Shown here piece by piece: positions 1 to 13,800 of a stretch of DNA of 64,000 nt. Location: assembly GCA_021613375.1 (NCBI GenBank), contig CM038726.1, forward strand, positions 6,857,877 to 6,921,876, in the 5' to 3' direction. Both the position numbers and the translations under genes were made by a program. The number at the start of each line of letters is the position of its first letter. Position 1 is the stretch's first letter. This stretch comes from Megaleporinus macrocephalus. Lineage: Eukaryota > Chordata > Actinopteri > Characiformes > Anostomidae. The notes under the pieces were generated by a model. It searched no databases. It worked only from the letters and a program-made list of their open reading frames with translations, and was not told the DNA's origin.

Positions 1-707
1 TTTGCTTGGTGTTTTGTTTTGCTTTGTGTCTGTGTAAGCTTTGTTTTATCTCATGTAAGTGAAACTCTTGTTGCCTGTTCGTTTGATTTTTGTTAACCAT
101 GTCATTGTTTTCTTTAGTAGTAGTACTAAACAGTGTTCCTAGTTTCCTTTGTTGTCTTGAGAGTTTTGTGGTTTTGTTTCTTGACTCCTTGACTCTCCTT
201 GACACCCTGCCAGAATGTATACAGTTGATTGTCTCTTTTTTTCTCTCTCTCTTCCTTCTTTTCATTGAAGTTGTTTGTTTGTTTTATGAATGTAAAAAAT
301 ATTAAATACAAAATTGACCTTGGAAGTGGTTAAAAGTGGAGATATGATTATCTCTAAATAAAGAATAAAAAGGTGTCTATTTTCACTGGAAATAAAATAA
401 AGTAAGGGTGGTCGCTGACATTTGTACAGTACCGTATGCAGTCTTTGAGTAACTTTGAGTATCTTCTAACAGCTATGATTACAAACCGAGGCAAGACAAG
501 GAATGTCTTCCTGATTTCTAAAAAAACTAAGGAAAATGAAAAAGCTGCCCCATGCCAGACGATACATAGCTAATCCTAGCTAACACAAGTGTGATGTTTT
601 AAATGTGCAGATGGACACAGGCATCACATGACTTGCCTACAACCCTGTGACATTTATAACTTACACCCACACAGTCGTACACACTCAGCAAACCTTTCAC
701 AACCTTC

Positions 708-778
708 CCCTGGCTGCAGGTGTTTTCTGGTTTGCTGCAATATATCAGAGACAATTTACCAACTTAATGAGACATACA
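708..778 (+). repeat. Direct repeat, copy 1 (71 bp)
   Basis: The segment reading from CCCTGGCTGCAGGTG to GAGACATACA recurs at 974-1044 with one visible mismatch (CTGCAGG versus CCGCAGG). Same orientation, start-to-start distance 266 bp. Confidence 0.8.
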
Positions 779-973
779 GAATGACAATGGGGAAGTGTGT
801 TCAAAGATTGTGTGGGACCCATTTAAAGCAGTTATAAGGGGAAAAAAATAATAGCCCATTGCACTTATCAAAAAAACAAAAAGACAAGTAAGACTGTTGG
901 AATTAAATAGTTAGCAGATCTCGAATCTGAGCACAAAATAAAACAAAACCCAAATCATATTTCAAAGATAAAG

Positions 974-1044
974 CCCTGGCCGCAGGTGTTTTCTGGTTTG
1001 CTGCAATATATCAGAGACAATTTACCAACTTAATGAGACATACA
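974..1044 (+). repeat. Direct repeat, copy 2 (71 bp)
   Basis: Second copy of the 708-778 segment. The sequence between the two copies shows no similarity, so this is a dispersed local duplication, not a tandem array. Confidence 0.8.
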
Positions 1045-1149
1045 TTTACACAAGTTGACCAAATATCCAAATGAAGGTAAATAAGATTAAACCAAGAAAT
1101 TAAGAACAAATGTTGAAAGTCTAATGTTTCTACACATAAATACTTCTCA

Positions 1150-1510
1150 TGTTGTCACGGTGTAGCTGGAGCGAGGAAAGCCAGTTGCGGACACACTTGC
1201 GAACTGTAGTTTAAACACGGTTTTAATATTGAAACAGACGGAGTACACCACAACAACAGTAACAATTACATGACCATAACAATGAGCGACGAAGACAGAC
1301 TGCAAACACAGGGTATATATACAGAGAGTAACAAGAGGGAACAGGTGACAACTCAGGACAGAAGGAAAACAGGTGTGAAGGGCGGGGCCAGGGAGCACGT
1401 GACAAAACAGAAACACATGGACGGGACGTAAACAAGCGAGGGACGCGGGGAACATGGCGGGGTATGACACATGTATGCCTGGAAAATGTGGATGAGACAG
1501 ATTCATGTCT
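1150..1510 (-). repeat. Dispersed repeat, LTR/non-autonomous-element-like
   Basis: GC-richer block with a style shared by several blocks in the window (6.24-6.66, 9.13-9.51, 32.75-33.35, 45.42-45.85 kb): CACGTGACA, AACAGGTG and GTATATATACAG-type words and no conserved reading frame. It begins just beyond the polyadenylation signal of the CARD gene. The open frames inside encode low-complexity sequence with no domain. Family not identified. Confidence 0.4.
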
Positions 1511-1517
1511 GGCTCAG

Positions 1518-1523
1518 TTTATT
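1518..1523 (-). terminator. Polyadenylation signal AATAAA of the FIIND-CARD gene
   Basis: AATAAA on the minus strand about 55 bp beyond the TAG stop of the CARD exon. Canonical hexamer in the expected place, which supports this being the true 3' end. Confidence 0.55.
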
Positions 1524-1577
1524 GTGACACTGAAAATATTCAAATTATGACAAAATATTGAGTTATCAAAAAGTCCA

Positions 1578-1849
1578 CTAAGCCATGCTGGGTCCAGCTT
1601 TCAGGTCATCCACTAAAAAACGCTGCTTCTTTTGAAGGATCTCATAAAATTCTTCTTTTACAGCTGTTCCTCCTGAGTCTAGAGCTCTGTACAAGATCCT
1701 CATTTGCTCCTGAGATGTTTTTGCAGCTTGTACACTGCAGTACATTTCATCAGTGATCATGATTTTGCATTTTAGACAGTCTGCTATCTCCATCACTGAG
1801 GGAACTCTCTGAATGAGCTTTTCTCTGTTCTTATCCACAAATTCAGCCC
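1578..1849 (-). CDS. Terminal exon: CARD domain
   Basis: Begins after TTTATTTCAG; 2 nt complete a Gly codon, then 89 codons to TAG. Death-fold CARD features: FVDKNREKLIQRV in helix 1, then ITDEMYCSV, KTSQEQMRILYRAL, and FYEILQKKQRFLVDDL in the last helix. Closest in style to ASC and NLRP1 CARDs (from memory of the family), so it probably engages ASC or an inflammatory caspase. About 90 residues, full length for a CARD, ending almost at the C-terminus as in NLRP1/CARD8. Followed by AATAAA about 55 bp on. Confidence 0.9.
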
Positions 1850-4800
1850 CTGAAATAAAGATTAAAATGAAATTGGTTATGATTAAAGCATTCTCTTTAA
1901 AACATAATTTGCAATTTAATGCCAGTTCCACCAAATTAGGTAGCACTTAGTACTAATTTGTCACTGTATGTAAATATGCAAATGATTAGAAGTGACAGTT
2001 GATGTAGTTGTAAATATGTGTATTTATAAATGTTGTACATTTACAACAAAACATTTCAGTAATGATGAGTTATACAATATCAGCACATGCACACAAGTAT
2101 TTGCAGAAAATAATTTAAATTAATAATTTTATTTCACAATTTTCTAACTGTGACATTAGCTTATATTTATTCTAGGATGTACATATGATGACAAAAAATA
2201 TTACTAAACTATTCAAAAAGTTAGATTACCTGTTACCTGTTAAATATGTAGTCTGTAGACAGATATTTGTAGTATTTAAAGTAAATCTGAAACTGTTCAT
2301 AAAAAGCCCTCCAAAGTAAGAAGGACAGCATGATTTGGGAATCGAGCACTCTTTACATGTGAGAAAGTTGGTGTACATTTTAATTAATAAATGCTTGTAT
2401 CAAATGAAAAATGGTAAACGTCAGAAGAATGGTTCTTGTCCATGTTTATATGGAGAAGGTGAGCCTTGTTGTGCTGGTTGTGATCATTTTCTGTGATCAT
2501 ATTTAGTTTACACGGCACCGCCTTTCTGAAGCACATCAGTGTCAAACAAGACAAAGGAATACTGCAAAATTATAACAGCTATATAAAAAGTTATATTTTA
2601 ACATGTTATCTAAATGACACAAGACATATTGATGCTGTACAATTTGTCAGTAATTATTGCTGAATAGGTTTATTGTAAATGTACAGAACAAGATAATGTA
2701 TGCTATGTAATTATGTCAATTGTAAATATGAGACAATTACATGCATCATCATTTATTAACATTTAGACATTTTTAGATTTTGACAAATTATCTGTTAGCT
2801 ATTTATGGTTAGTTAATGGTTTATTAAACAAAGTTGTTATGAAGTGTTAATGTACTTCAACAAACTAAATGATGTGAAAAAGAGATCATACCTGCTTCCA
2901 GTTTAAGTGGGCTTGTGTCTGTACTCTGACCTGAAATAACAAGACAGAAACCAAGAATTTTTTTTGTATTTCAAGTAAACACCTAAATAATACAACTTAA
3001 GAATAACGTCTCCAAGTACCTTGAGTAATCTGAGCACGTCCAAATGCTGTTTTTATGTATATAGATTATATATTCAGAGATATTCATGTTTTTTTCATTA
3101 CCCAAATATACCTATTCTGAACCATGCATTAAAAACTGTGACCTAAACTTTCTTTTCTTGTGGACTTGAACTAAAAGCTTTTCTAAAAACATCCAAATAT
3201 TTCTGATCTGTCATATCCTCTACCTAAAAAAGCTTCTAAAAAGATCTAAATAACTTGTCCTACCTAAGTTTTCAATCGTAAGAAAGATCCGATGTGGTTC
3301 CCACACCTCTTCGCCATCTTCACCCAAAATGCTTACTGTTATATCCTCAGCTTCAAAGAAAACCACAAATGTGGGGTGATAGTTTGGGCCATAGTCACAC
3401 ATAAATCTGGCAACCTAGGAAAACAAAGTCATAGCAAAGTTGAAATGACAGCATGAAAGAATGTCTTTAAAACGTTTAAATAATACAAAGTTTTCTCAAA
3501 AACTTTTGTGATGTGATTTTGTAGGCTGGACTTTACCTTTGGCTCAGATACATGGGGATCACAGGTCGGTTTGTATTTTCTTCCTACTGTAAGTTGGCAT
3601 GTGGAGCTGGTCTCAAAATATGTGGCGCCTTTATGCTTTCTTTCTACCTTTAGTGACAGAAAAAAGACTAAAACATTTGATTATTTAAACCAGTTTTGAA
3701 CATTGTTTGAACAAGAGAGTTGGGGGGAGGTTTACACTGTATCAGTACTAAAATATTACTACAGTACCAGCAGCGAGTCACATGTCTGCTGGCCCTGAAT
3801 CCAGTGTGACAGAAAACAAAGGCAGTGTAGTCCTAGCATAGCAAGGAGATAACGTCACAGACACTTGCTGCTGCCATAATATTGTCAGAAAGCATAGCAA
3901 TCAAACCACAAACCACTGAGGCTAGCAGATTTTTATTTATTAGCTGAATTAGCTGTAATTTTGCCGAAACATTAGTGCTGGATGAGTTCAAGAGAGTGTC
4001 TCAGGTTTAGGGAACACTTGAGCTACATTATATAGGGCAGTTATATAGATTCTAATTAGACTTGTAATTTACAATATTGTTTAAAGTAACACTGAGAACA
4101 GTGTTTGTTTCTTGTTAACGCCAACGTGGAGCAAAGACTAATACATATACCTGCAAATGCAAGCATAACTGTAAAACTACAGAGCCTTGTTAAAATATAT
4201 TTTAATATTTATGACATATTTTTCCAATACATTTTGGGTGTAAATTTATTACTATTATTTATAGATTATTGCAATAAACCAACAATATTACCAACAATTG
4301 TAATTGATTACAGACACATGTCCCACAACAAGTTCTTTTCCATGAGGTAATGAAAGTCTTCCATAAGTGTGCCAAGTTTTACCTATTATATTCTGATTTG
4401 TTAATATAACAAAAAGATGCCAGATTTTTTAAATGTTTTGACTTTGTATGTTTTTGTCTCAAAGTAAGATTTTTTATAATAATATAAAATATTTCTAAAG
4501 ACGGCTTCAATATAAAAATAAACTAGTGATAAAAAAGGTAATTACCTCTTCAACTGGTACATTTACTGGGAGTAAATGAATGTTTAGTCTATTCCAGCGT
4601 TTCTTGCCCATCATCTCTTTATAGAAAAAAAGGATTTGGGCACTTATGAGACTGGTAGGTATAATTTTTTTCAGAAGGCCGAAAAGGGAAAGGTCTTGGA
4701 TGGAGATAGTCACATGTGAGTTTGTGACATTCTCTGGTGGTATGACCTCTATATTCTCTCTAGTGAAATGTGCCACCATCAGTTCAGCCTGATTTGCCTC

Positions 4801-7800
4801 TGTTTGAAAAGAGAAATAGAAAAACATTATAGTAAATTCACAGAAATATAGAATTAGACTGCTTTCCTGTGGTGGCAGAACAATCTGTGCACTTTTGTGT
4901 TATTTCATTCCTGTTCCAAAGTCCTTGAAAAATGAAAGAAAAAGTAATTTTCTATTTAATCATCCAAAACAGCAGACAGAGGTTTTAGGAATTACTTTAA
5001 TTTTGGATTCTTATTTGGAAGTAAATGAAGTCTCTATGAAACAAAACCAGAAAATGCTCATTTTTAAACCAATTAAATTTTCTTTTTTGTAGCTTTCAAA
5101 ATGTCCATCAGTCAACCAAGGCAGAGCTAAACATAAACATGTCTGAAGCATAGCATTCAAGCAAAACTAAACATAAGCTCCCACTGTTTTAAGGAATGTT
5201 AATTGTTCCACAATGGGATTTAATTAAAAAACATTGATTTGGCATCGTTCAGAAGTAGTAGTACTAAATTATTCCATTTTTTCATACCCAGAACGTTTGC
5301 CAAATCTTTCAAGGAATTCTAAGTTATTTTGAACAGACTCAGTGACGTTTGATACACAAAGTAAAATGTAATTTGCATAAAGTACAAGTTTGTGGGATGA
5401 ATACATAATGTGACATCTTGGCAAAGAAGGAGACCAGAAGTATCAGATAAAGGAGTAACAAATAAAGGGATGAGGTCTTGGATTAATGATCCTGCCAGTT
5501 GCATCAACAATAGCTGTAGGAGAGGGTTGGAAGGCGGTGCCCGAGCCTTATGTTGTTCTCTGGGCTTACAATGTATTTTTATTGTATAGACAAAAATGGT
5601 TGGTTTTATAAATAGTCAAAATTAAGCTTACCATATTGTATCTCACAGTGTGGGAGGTGCAGACGGCTGATTGAACCTTCAAAGCAGTCAATATTGTATA
5701 GAGGACCTGCAGGCTCCATCTGACCAAAACCATCCAACAGTTGGGGATCCCATGAGTCTATTCTGTATAGCACCTCCCCTTGACCCTCCATCTCAAACAT
5801 TAGATTGGTCACTCTGCACCGAAACTGACCAGCATGAGGGCACCGAAACCTGAAGAGGAAAAGTCAGGTAAAACATGTAAAATACATCTTCCTTAAACTG
5901 ACTGTGATGTTCTTGTTTGAATAATGCCAAAACATGAAGAAACACTGTACCTGTACAAGTTAACATTCTTAGCTTCTGAACTGCTTTCAATCATTTCAGG
6001 ACTGAATCCTTCAGTAGCTGTAGACAACTATGGAGGTGCAGAACAAATCATAAGAACTGACAGGTGGCTATACCACAATGTCTTGAAATGAAGTCATTAT
6101 AAGGTCATTCTTGTGAACTAACAGATGTTCCTACATATTTTACTTTGCTTTTTTTAGTTAAAATGTACTGCTGTTAATAACCAAAGCCAAACAATTGTTC
6201 AGTGTTAGGAATGATTTTAATGTTTTAATGTTACTAGGGCAATTCAAAGGAGTAGTCAGGCCAGGTCAAACCATGACAAGCAAAAACAGAAATATGGAAA
6301 ACCGGCCAGGGTCAAAAGCAAATATCAGTCCAGAAAGCAAACAATATACATAGGGCTAGGCAAAAAGCGGTAAAGCATGAAAAAAACCTGACACAGGACA
6401 GGCAAGGACAAAAATAACAATCAGTATGCAACAAGATGCGTAAGACAGAGATACCTATATGCAAGCTAATTAGAGAGTCACAGGTGCCTTGTATTAGAAC
6501 TCCAGCAAGGAGCTCCTAGACGGAAATTCACGATTGGCTGAAGGAGGTTTTGGAGCCATGACATGTGAACTAGGGGAACTCCGGAAAATGGAGTTCTGAG
6601 AGTCCATCGAAGCAGTGCACGGTTCGGAAGGCACGACACAGCTAGACTGTGCTCTAACACAGTATACTATGATTCAAAACTCAAAATTTTGTTATTGATA
6701 CTGTATTATTTGTTATTGTTAAGGGTTATTATTTTTTGTCAAAAAAGTCGCAATTACAGAAGAGCATTTTAGAGTAGCAGCTTCAGTTTCAAAAATTCCC
6801 ACAATGCTGTTACTTTCTGAACACATGTTTTATTGTTATGAATACATTTTTAAAGTAAGAATGTTTTTTTTTTTTTACAACCAGCTTGGCAGGCAGTCTG
6901 AACTGTTAAAATTATTCACTGTAAAACAACAACAAAAAGGAAAAAGAAAGAAGGACTGTGATGATGGCATTTTACTAATTGACATACTCAACACAAACCA
7001 AAAGCACAAAACCATGGCTGGTCACTCTTTACTGGCTTCTACGTAGTCCTCTTTGGGCCACGGATTGGGGTACCAAGGGAAATGATCACTCTTATAGTAC
7101 ATTTATTTGACTATTTGACATACTGACCACATATGGGTGCTGATCACCTCATTGTTCTTTATTAAATGTGGGCTCAGAAGGAAATGAGAGTGGCAACGGC
7201 AGAATGTGGCGGCATTTCAAGCGCTAAGTGTTGGGTCGAGCAGGCTTTGGGCCTGCAGGTTAATTGGCCTCTTTGTGGGTCCAACTGGATTTAGTCATAC
7301 ACCTTTACTTAGGCCACACACATTGCAACACATATGAGCAGTTTGTGTTCGGTACAGTTAGGACCAGAAGGAACCAATTAGATCATAGATAACTTTGTTG
7401 TTTCTTTGTTCATATCAGGATCCCTGGGCTTGAAACATTCATGATTTAAAAAAGTAATGAAATGACTGGCAATGCCAACTGCTAGTAACACAGTGTCACC
7501 CCTTGGTTGAGATGCCCATGCTACCCTCTAAGACAGAGGGAGGCCAGTTGTGCTTTGTAAAACTTCTGAACACAAATGGCTGTGGCACTGCTGGAGATTT
7601 AACTCGTGACGTCCTGATAACTGGGTCAATGCTTATTAACGCCACACAGCTTTGAGTAAAAGTCTCAGTGATATCAAGCAGTAACCAAATACATGCTGTC
7701 CTTTATTTTCCAATAAGAATAACATTCAGAAAATGTACAACAGGTTTTACTTTTCATACAATATTTTATAACAATATTTGGATCAATATTTGGACTATCA

Positions 7801-10800
7801 TAAACCATGACACATAATCAGAAAACAATAATGTTAATAAACATGTCTGATTGCAACTGACCACTGAGCACTATGAAATTGGCACTATTGCACTCACATG
7901 TTCAGTGTAAGGGTGTTGTGCAGATGCTGAGCTAGAGTCTTCTACAACCAGATCACAAGAACCCGCACTGTCTCCGTAAAGGTTGCCTTCTGTATGAAAG
8001 GAAACATCATGAGCACAAATATATGCATGTATTGTACATACAAGAATTACAGTTTAGTAAACTACTACAGGGGTGGTAACAGATTACAGGTGCTGTCCAA
8101 TCACTCAACCTCAGATTTAAAGGAGAAATTAGAGAAGCTCCTTTACAGCTAGATTAGCTGAAACCGAGAGCAGAGTGAGTAATCTTAATTAAAACCAACT
8201 AAAGCTGCAAGCTATAATGTTGAATTTGGAAATTATGGAATTATGGAAAAGTAAATAAAACTAATGCATTCTTAAAATATTGTTTAAATTTGTTCATTAC
8301 GTTAATCCATCGTTTTGAATAACCTATTATAAATATAGTCATGTACTCAGACATGTATTCAGTAACTCAGTACAGACATTTCAAAGTAAACTAGTCCAAA
8401 CCTGACTACTATTATCTGGAGCTCCTTTGACTTAACAGTGGAGTTTAGTGCCTTATAAGACTCATGGGCGCATCACAATGACTTAACAAAATTCCTGCAT
8501 AGTTTGGTTGTTCAGATGTAAACAAAATCATTAAAAGAGTTTTGATTTTAGTGAAACTTACTAAAGATTTTTTACAGTGTTGGGGAGGGGACTAAGGGTC
8601 ATGATATACAACTTTGGCCATTTCATTTGCTATCTAAAATGACCTGCAAATCTACATGTTTTTAATTAGTAATATTAATCATAAGATGGTAGTAAATCTG
8701 ACGTTTTCTTTAGGAATACTGTTACCTTACAACGTCCTGCATTTTCCCTACAAGCCTCTAAAAAGAACAAAGGATTTAGGATAAAATGTCATCTCAAAAC
8801 TGTTGAAAAGCAACGTCTCATGCATAAGGCTGTATATTCAATCAAAAGTTATTTGTTACAATTTGTGACATTTCTAAAACCGGCAAATTCTGTTTGGGCA
8901 ACCAGGCAATTTAAATAATTGAGTTAAATAGTTATAGAATATTAGGAATTTTATCTTTACTTACCCGAGCGGTAATCCGATTCACCTGTGGGTGTATTTT
9001 CCATATTTGAATCTTTTGTGTTTGCAGACCTAGAATAATATTCAAATTCAATTTGATTATACATTACAATGCAAATGTACAGGAGAATGATACCAGCTTT
9101 ATGACAGTCATGAAAAACATATACTGAAACTTTAGATTGAGCGTTTATTGTAAAAAGGGATATTCCAAAGGCAAAGTCAAAACAGAGGTACAGGTCAAAA
9201 AGGAGAGCGAGCTAAACACAGTTAGAATGGTTAGGCAAAAGGGGAAAAACCAAAAAGACATGGCAATCAGTACAAAAGGGATTAGACAAAAATCTAGCAA
9301 AAATAAACTCAAGTAACTCAAGAAAATAAAAACAACACTTGAACTGAGGCAACGACCAAGTGAAGGCAGACAGGTTAAACAGAATTTAGGTGAGACTGAT
9401 CTGACGTAGTCAGCTGATGGAGAGTCTGGAGTCATGTGATCGGCTAGTGCCTGCTGAGAGGCAGGTGGGCGGTGTATTAACATTGGAGGAGGTGGAGGGA
9501 GACGAGACATCAACCCTTAATATTGTGAAGCAAAACAGAAGTCTCTAACAAACATTACTGTTCATATGACAGCTGGGTACCACATGTGTCTATTATTTGC
9601 ATAAGTCTCCACCTAGATATCTATTTAGGCAATGTTAGCCATACTTTATATTGATCTTATTGGGCTTATGAAAAGAGACAGATGATAACTTCTGAAGCAA
9701 AAAAAACCCCAAAAAAAACTATTAGCTAACTTCACAAGTGCAAGATTTCCAAACTGTAATTTTGACCATGGGTGCCCAAACTTGCATGCCACTGTATATG
9801 TTTGTCTAAAGAGAATTTTGGTCAGACTAGGGCAGTGAGACATCATATTTTTTCTCCTAGGCTACATCTATGGGGGATCCAGCACCAAACAACCTTTTAA
9901 AGAACATGATAAGCAGTGGGGTAATTAGAGAGAGATGCATTCCATGGGCAGCATTTACTGTGCTGATAAAGATAAAAGATGGCTCCTTGTGATTGTGTGG
10001 ATTAGCCAGTGGATATTGGCAGGTGAAGAAGGAAGCCCAGGAAGCCTAGTGAAATAAAAGTTGGTGAGTGTCCCCATTTTAGCTTATGCACACTTCCCTT
10101 TACCTTTTTATTTGTTTGCAGATACAAGTTTAAAGGGGTTGGGGCAGGCCCAAGTGCAAGATGGACAGGAGTGAGTCATCTAATTGAAAGGGGTGATCAG
10201 AACTACAGTAGGGAGGCTGCGTGGAGATATTTGACTGTGCAGAGCACCTCACTGCATCTCAGCCATTGAGTCAGCACTGTTCAATCAGCTCTCTTTTGTA
10301 TAGATGTCAGCCCAGACATGCTATAAGCATATCACCTTCAAGGGAACAGAGTCTGTGAAAGGTTTAATTTGCTTGATTCTTGGGAACACATGCATCAGAT
10401 ATTCAGTCCCAGTGGCCCATTAGGTTGCCAACTCTCCTCTAAGCTTACAATAACACCATACATATTGCTACCAGCTTCATCCCCATTAGTTTGCCAACTC
10501 TCCTCTAAGCTTACAATAACACCATACATATTGCTACCAGCTTCATCCCCCAGTAGTTTTCGGTTGTCACACTAGACTAGTAGTGGACTGGATAGAGGAA
10601 TTGACTGCTTAGAGTTTGATTGCCATCTCATGTAGCATCTGAGAAAAGACTTCTGAACTAAAGTTAGTGACCTGGTCTGTTTCACTGACATTGGGTAAAG
10701 CGAAAGTGGAACATTTGCAACAGTACACAAATGACAGTAATTGTATATATTGTAGAATGCTGCCCCAGGTTTTTAGTAATGCCTAAAACAGGCATGTATA

Positions 10801-13800
10801 TTTACCAAACTCAGAATGTGAGACATATAAGCCTCAAGAAGTGCCTCAATTAACTGTGTTCTATTCTAGATCAGAAGCATTTGAAGTCTACTCCTGCATA
10901 AGCATTCCTGTTTTACAAAAGTATGCTACCGCTGAGCTTTCCTTTTCCCATTTTCATCTGTCTTAAAAACTAAAGTATATTTTGCATTTAAGGTAGTGTT
11001 TAGCTAATCTGAAATATTTTGTTCAAATCAGTTTTTCATGATATTCATACAACTCTTTATTATAGTCAGCATCAAAAAAAAATTACCTCTTCATGGGTTC
11101 ATGATTTTTGTGACCCTTTAGGTGGTGAAATATATCTAAGAATCCTCCCTTCCTGAAAATGCCTCAGTGTGATTGGCCTCAGTTTTAGAGAGTAGACTCA
11201 GTTTTAGAGAATAGACTCCTATTTTATCCACAATAAAACATAGAACACATATCAGATGTTGAAATTGAGACATTTTAACTTATTTAGACTTATTTAGAAC
11301 TTGATAGCAGCAACGCATCTCAAAAAATTGGAACAGGGCCATGTCTACCATTGTGTAGAATCCCCTCTTCTTTGAACTACAGTCTGTAAATGTCTGGGAA
11401 GTGAGGAGACCAGTTTTTGAAGTTTTTGGGCGCAGTGTTGTTCTGAATCTTCTATATACTATTCAGCAGTGATAAAGCCTTTCCAGATGTGCAAGCTACC
11501 AACGCCATAGGCCCTAATGCAACTACTGGCCATCAGAGATGCAACATTTTGATCTGAGGCTTTTCCCTTATAACAAGCTGGATGGTCTTCCACAGCTTGC
11601 CACAGTAATGCCACTGTTTTCAGGTGTTCTCAGAGTGATCTGAAGCCCCACTCTGTTGAGTGTACAGCTAGCTTAACGTGGTCCTATGGACAGGTACATC
11701 TATCTCCGCTGTGGATCTTTGCAGTTCCTTTCCTGTAATTTTTGGTGACTTTATTGGTCCTCTGACGCTGGCCTGTGAGTTTTCGGTCTTCTCTTGCCAG
11801 GTTTGTAGTTGTATTATATTATTTTCATTTTGTTATAATGGATTTAATGGTGCTATGTTGGATGTTTGTTATACTTTTTATAACCAAACTTTTCCACTGT
11901 CTGTTTGGAGAGTCTTTTGGTCTTCATCTTGCTTGCTTGGTGGTGTTGCAGACTCAGGGGCAATTCTAAACTGGGGTCTTTGTACTGACATCATGTGACC
12001 AATCATGTGACACTCCGATTGCCCCCAAATTGACCTTAATTAACTAATTATGCACAGCTTCTAGCTGTGAGAATCAGAACAAGAACCACTGATAACCTTT
12101 CCACTGATATAACTTTCCATAGCATGCTGTTCTGCTGCATGATTTTCCAATAATGTGTAACATTGCAAATGTTTCTCAAATATCTCTACATTGATAATCA
12201 CCTGTGTATCTTTTTGGAGCTGCGTATCTAGCTCTAACATAAAACACATTAGACACCTGTGAATCCTACATAAGTAACAGCAGTCACTGCTCCAGCTCCT
12301 ACTCATAATGGCACAGTAAAAACACAGTAATTGTAATTTTGTGAATTTCTCCTGAACATGAAAGAATTGAAAATTTAATTTGAGAATGAGCTTTAGTCAC
12401 ATTTCTAATATATAAAGGTGGTGAGAACGCCACCTTATTAATATACTGCATGTTTTACACTGCTGCTACTCGTTACAGAAACACTCTGAAAATGTCATGA
12501 TAAACTGCAAATTAGCTAAATGCACAATAATTCAAACAATAATGAGATCCTATTTGATATCAATAGTTTGACATTCTAATGCTATCTAACTCAAGTCAAG
12601 AAAAAAAAGTAAATAATAAAATAAAAATAAATAAAAATATGGAAAAAGGTGAAAGAAATAACAGGTATTAAGCAAATTAAACCTTCAAGAAAAGAACTGA
12701 GAAGCGGATCTGATCTGGCCAATTTGGCAACCTGACCGGAACCCCCGGTATCATTGGGGAGAAGTGTAGAGACGCAGAGGGAAAAGTGAACAAAGCAGGC
12801 TAGAGAGTGCTGCGATAGCTTCCACCACATGGGAGAGGCAATTTTTAAAGGTCCAGAGAAGCTGCGTTTCACAAATGAACTGCGCAGGACTGAATTCTTC
12901 TACAAACACTGGAGAGGCAGCTGGTAAGGGTGGAAAACGCTGCTGCTGAACCGGAGTTGCTCCGTGTTTCAGCTAGTTCAGGAGTTCATTCAAGCTAGAT
13001 ACCACGCCAAACTTGTAAAGTTAATGTGTTTACAGAGGGTTTGTGTTAGGATGTGTTAATTCTTAGTATTTCTAACGTTATTTATATGTGTATTTTGTTT
13101 CTCTGTATTTCTTGTTAAAGGTTTTTCACCTGACTGTATCAACCTAGCTAACCAACCATCCACTGAATTAACCACTAAATGAAAATAAATGTGGATAAAC
13201 TACAAAGATAACTGGAAAACTACAAATCAACTGAAAGTATTGTGGAAATCAATCAAAAATAAGAAGTTAACAAATCTGCTAATTAAAGGAAGATAAAATT
13301 GAGAGAGGAAATTTGGCATGGTTATTGAGTGAAATCCAGTGGGTTCTCCTTGTAGACGAATCAATCCCTTTCAAGCGGGGAAGCTGCACAAGACTAAATT
13401 GACTTGACAAAGCCTTCTTTTTAATAAGTAAAAGAAATATGTAAACCAGAGTTGATATAATTAGTTTAGCCTGCAGTGCAAAGATATTGTTTTAAGAATT
13501 TGAAGGTGTTAGTCTATAGCATGCAAAAAAAAAAAATGCGGTAAATCTCAACTTTTGCAGGGAAACATATGTATGAATGTAATGCTTCCATTAAAATGAA
13601 ATTACACCAACCTTGTTCTGTGCCTGAACAAACTTGGCAATAACATCTGGACAATCGTTCTGGGTGTTCTGTATCTTAAACTTTGCGAAGGTTTGGGGTC
13701 ATGTGTTAAAGATTCATAGCTGCTGGTAGGTAATAATCCATAAACAGAGCTGTTGTCAGATCCTGACATCGAAACGTAACCAGAACTTGCCAGAGACAAT

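Larger units (their letters stand above)
1..1140. other. Non-coding AT-rich sequence
   Basis: No supported gene. The only structure seen is a 71-bp direct repeat listed separately. Short open frames here have no recognisable domain or splice context. Confidence 0.6.
9030..13611 (-). other. Large intron carrying transposon debris
   Basis: 4.6-kb intron between the 13612 donor and the 9030 acceptor. Contains a dispersed repeat (about 9130-9513), a 66-bp tandem duplication (10419-10550) and a decayed Tc1 3' end (about 11160-11670). No further exon of the gene found between 11.7 and 13.6 kb. Confidence 0.6.

Noticed and set aside
8728..8759. Extra FIIND-CARD exon
   Set aside because: Splice-like edges exist, but every phase either meets a stop or breaks the next exon, while 9029-8965 joins 7989-7898 directly in frame.
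11678..11998. 106-residue open frame after the Tc1 fragment
   Set aside because: Low-complexity Cys/Phe-rich translation of repeat-like DNA, no domain or splice context.
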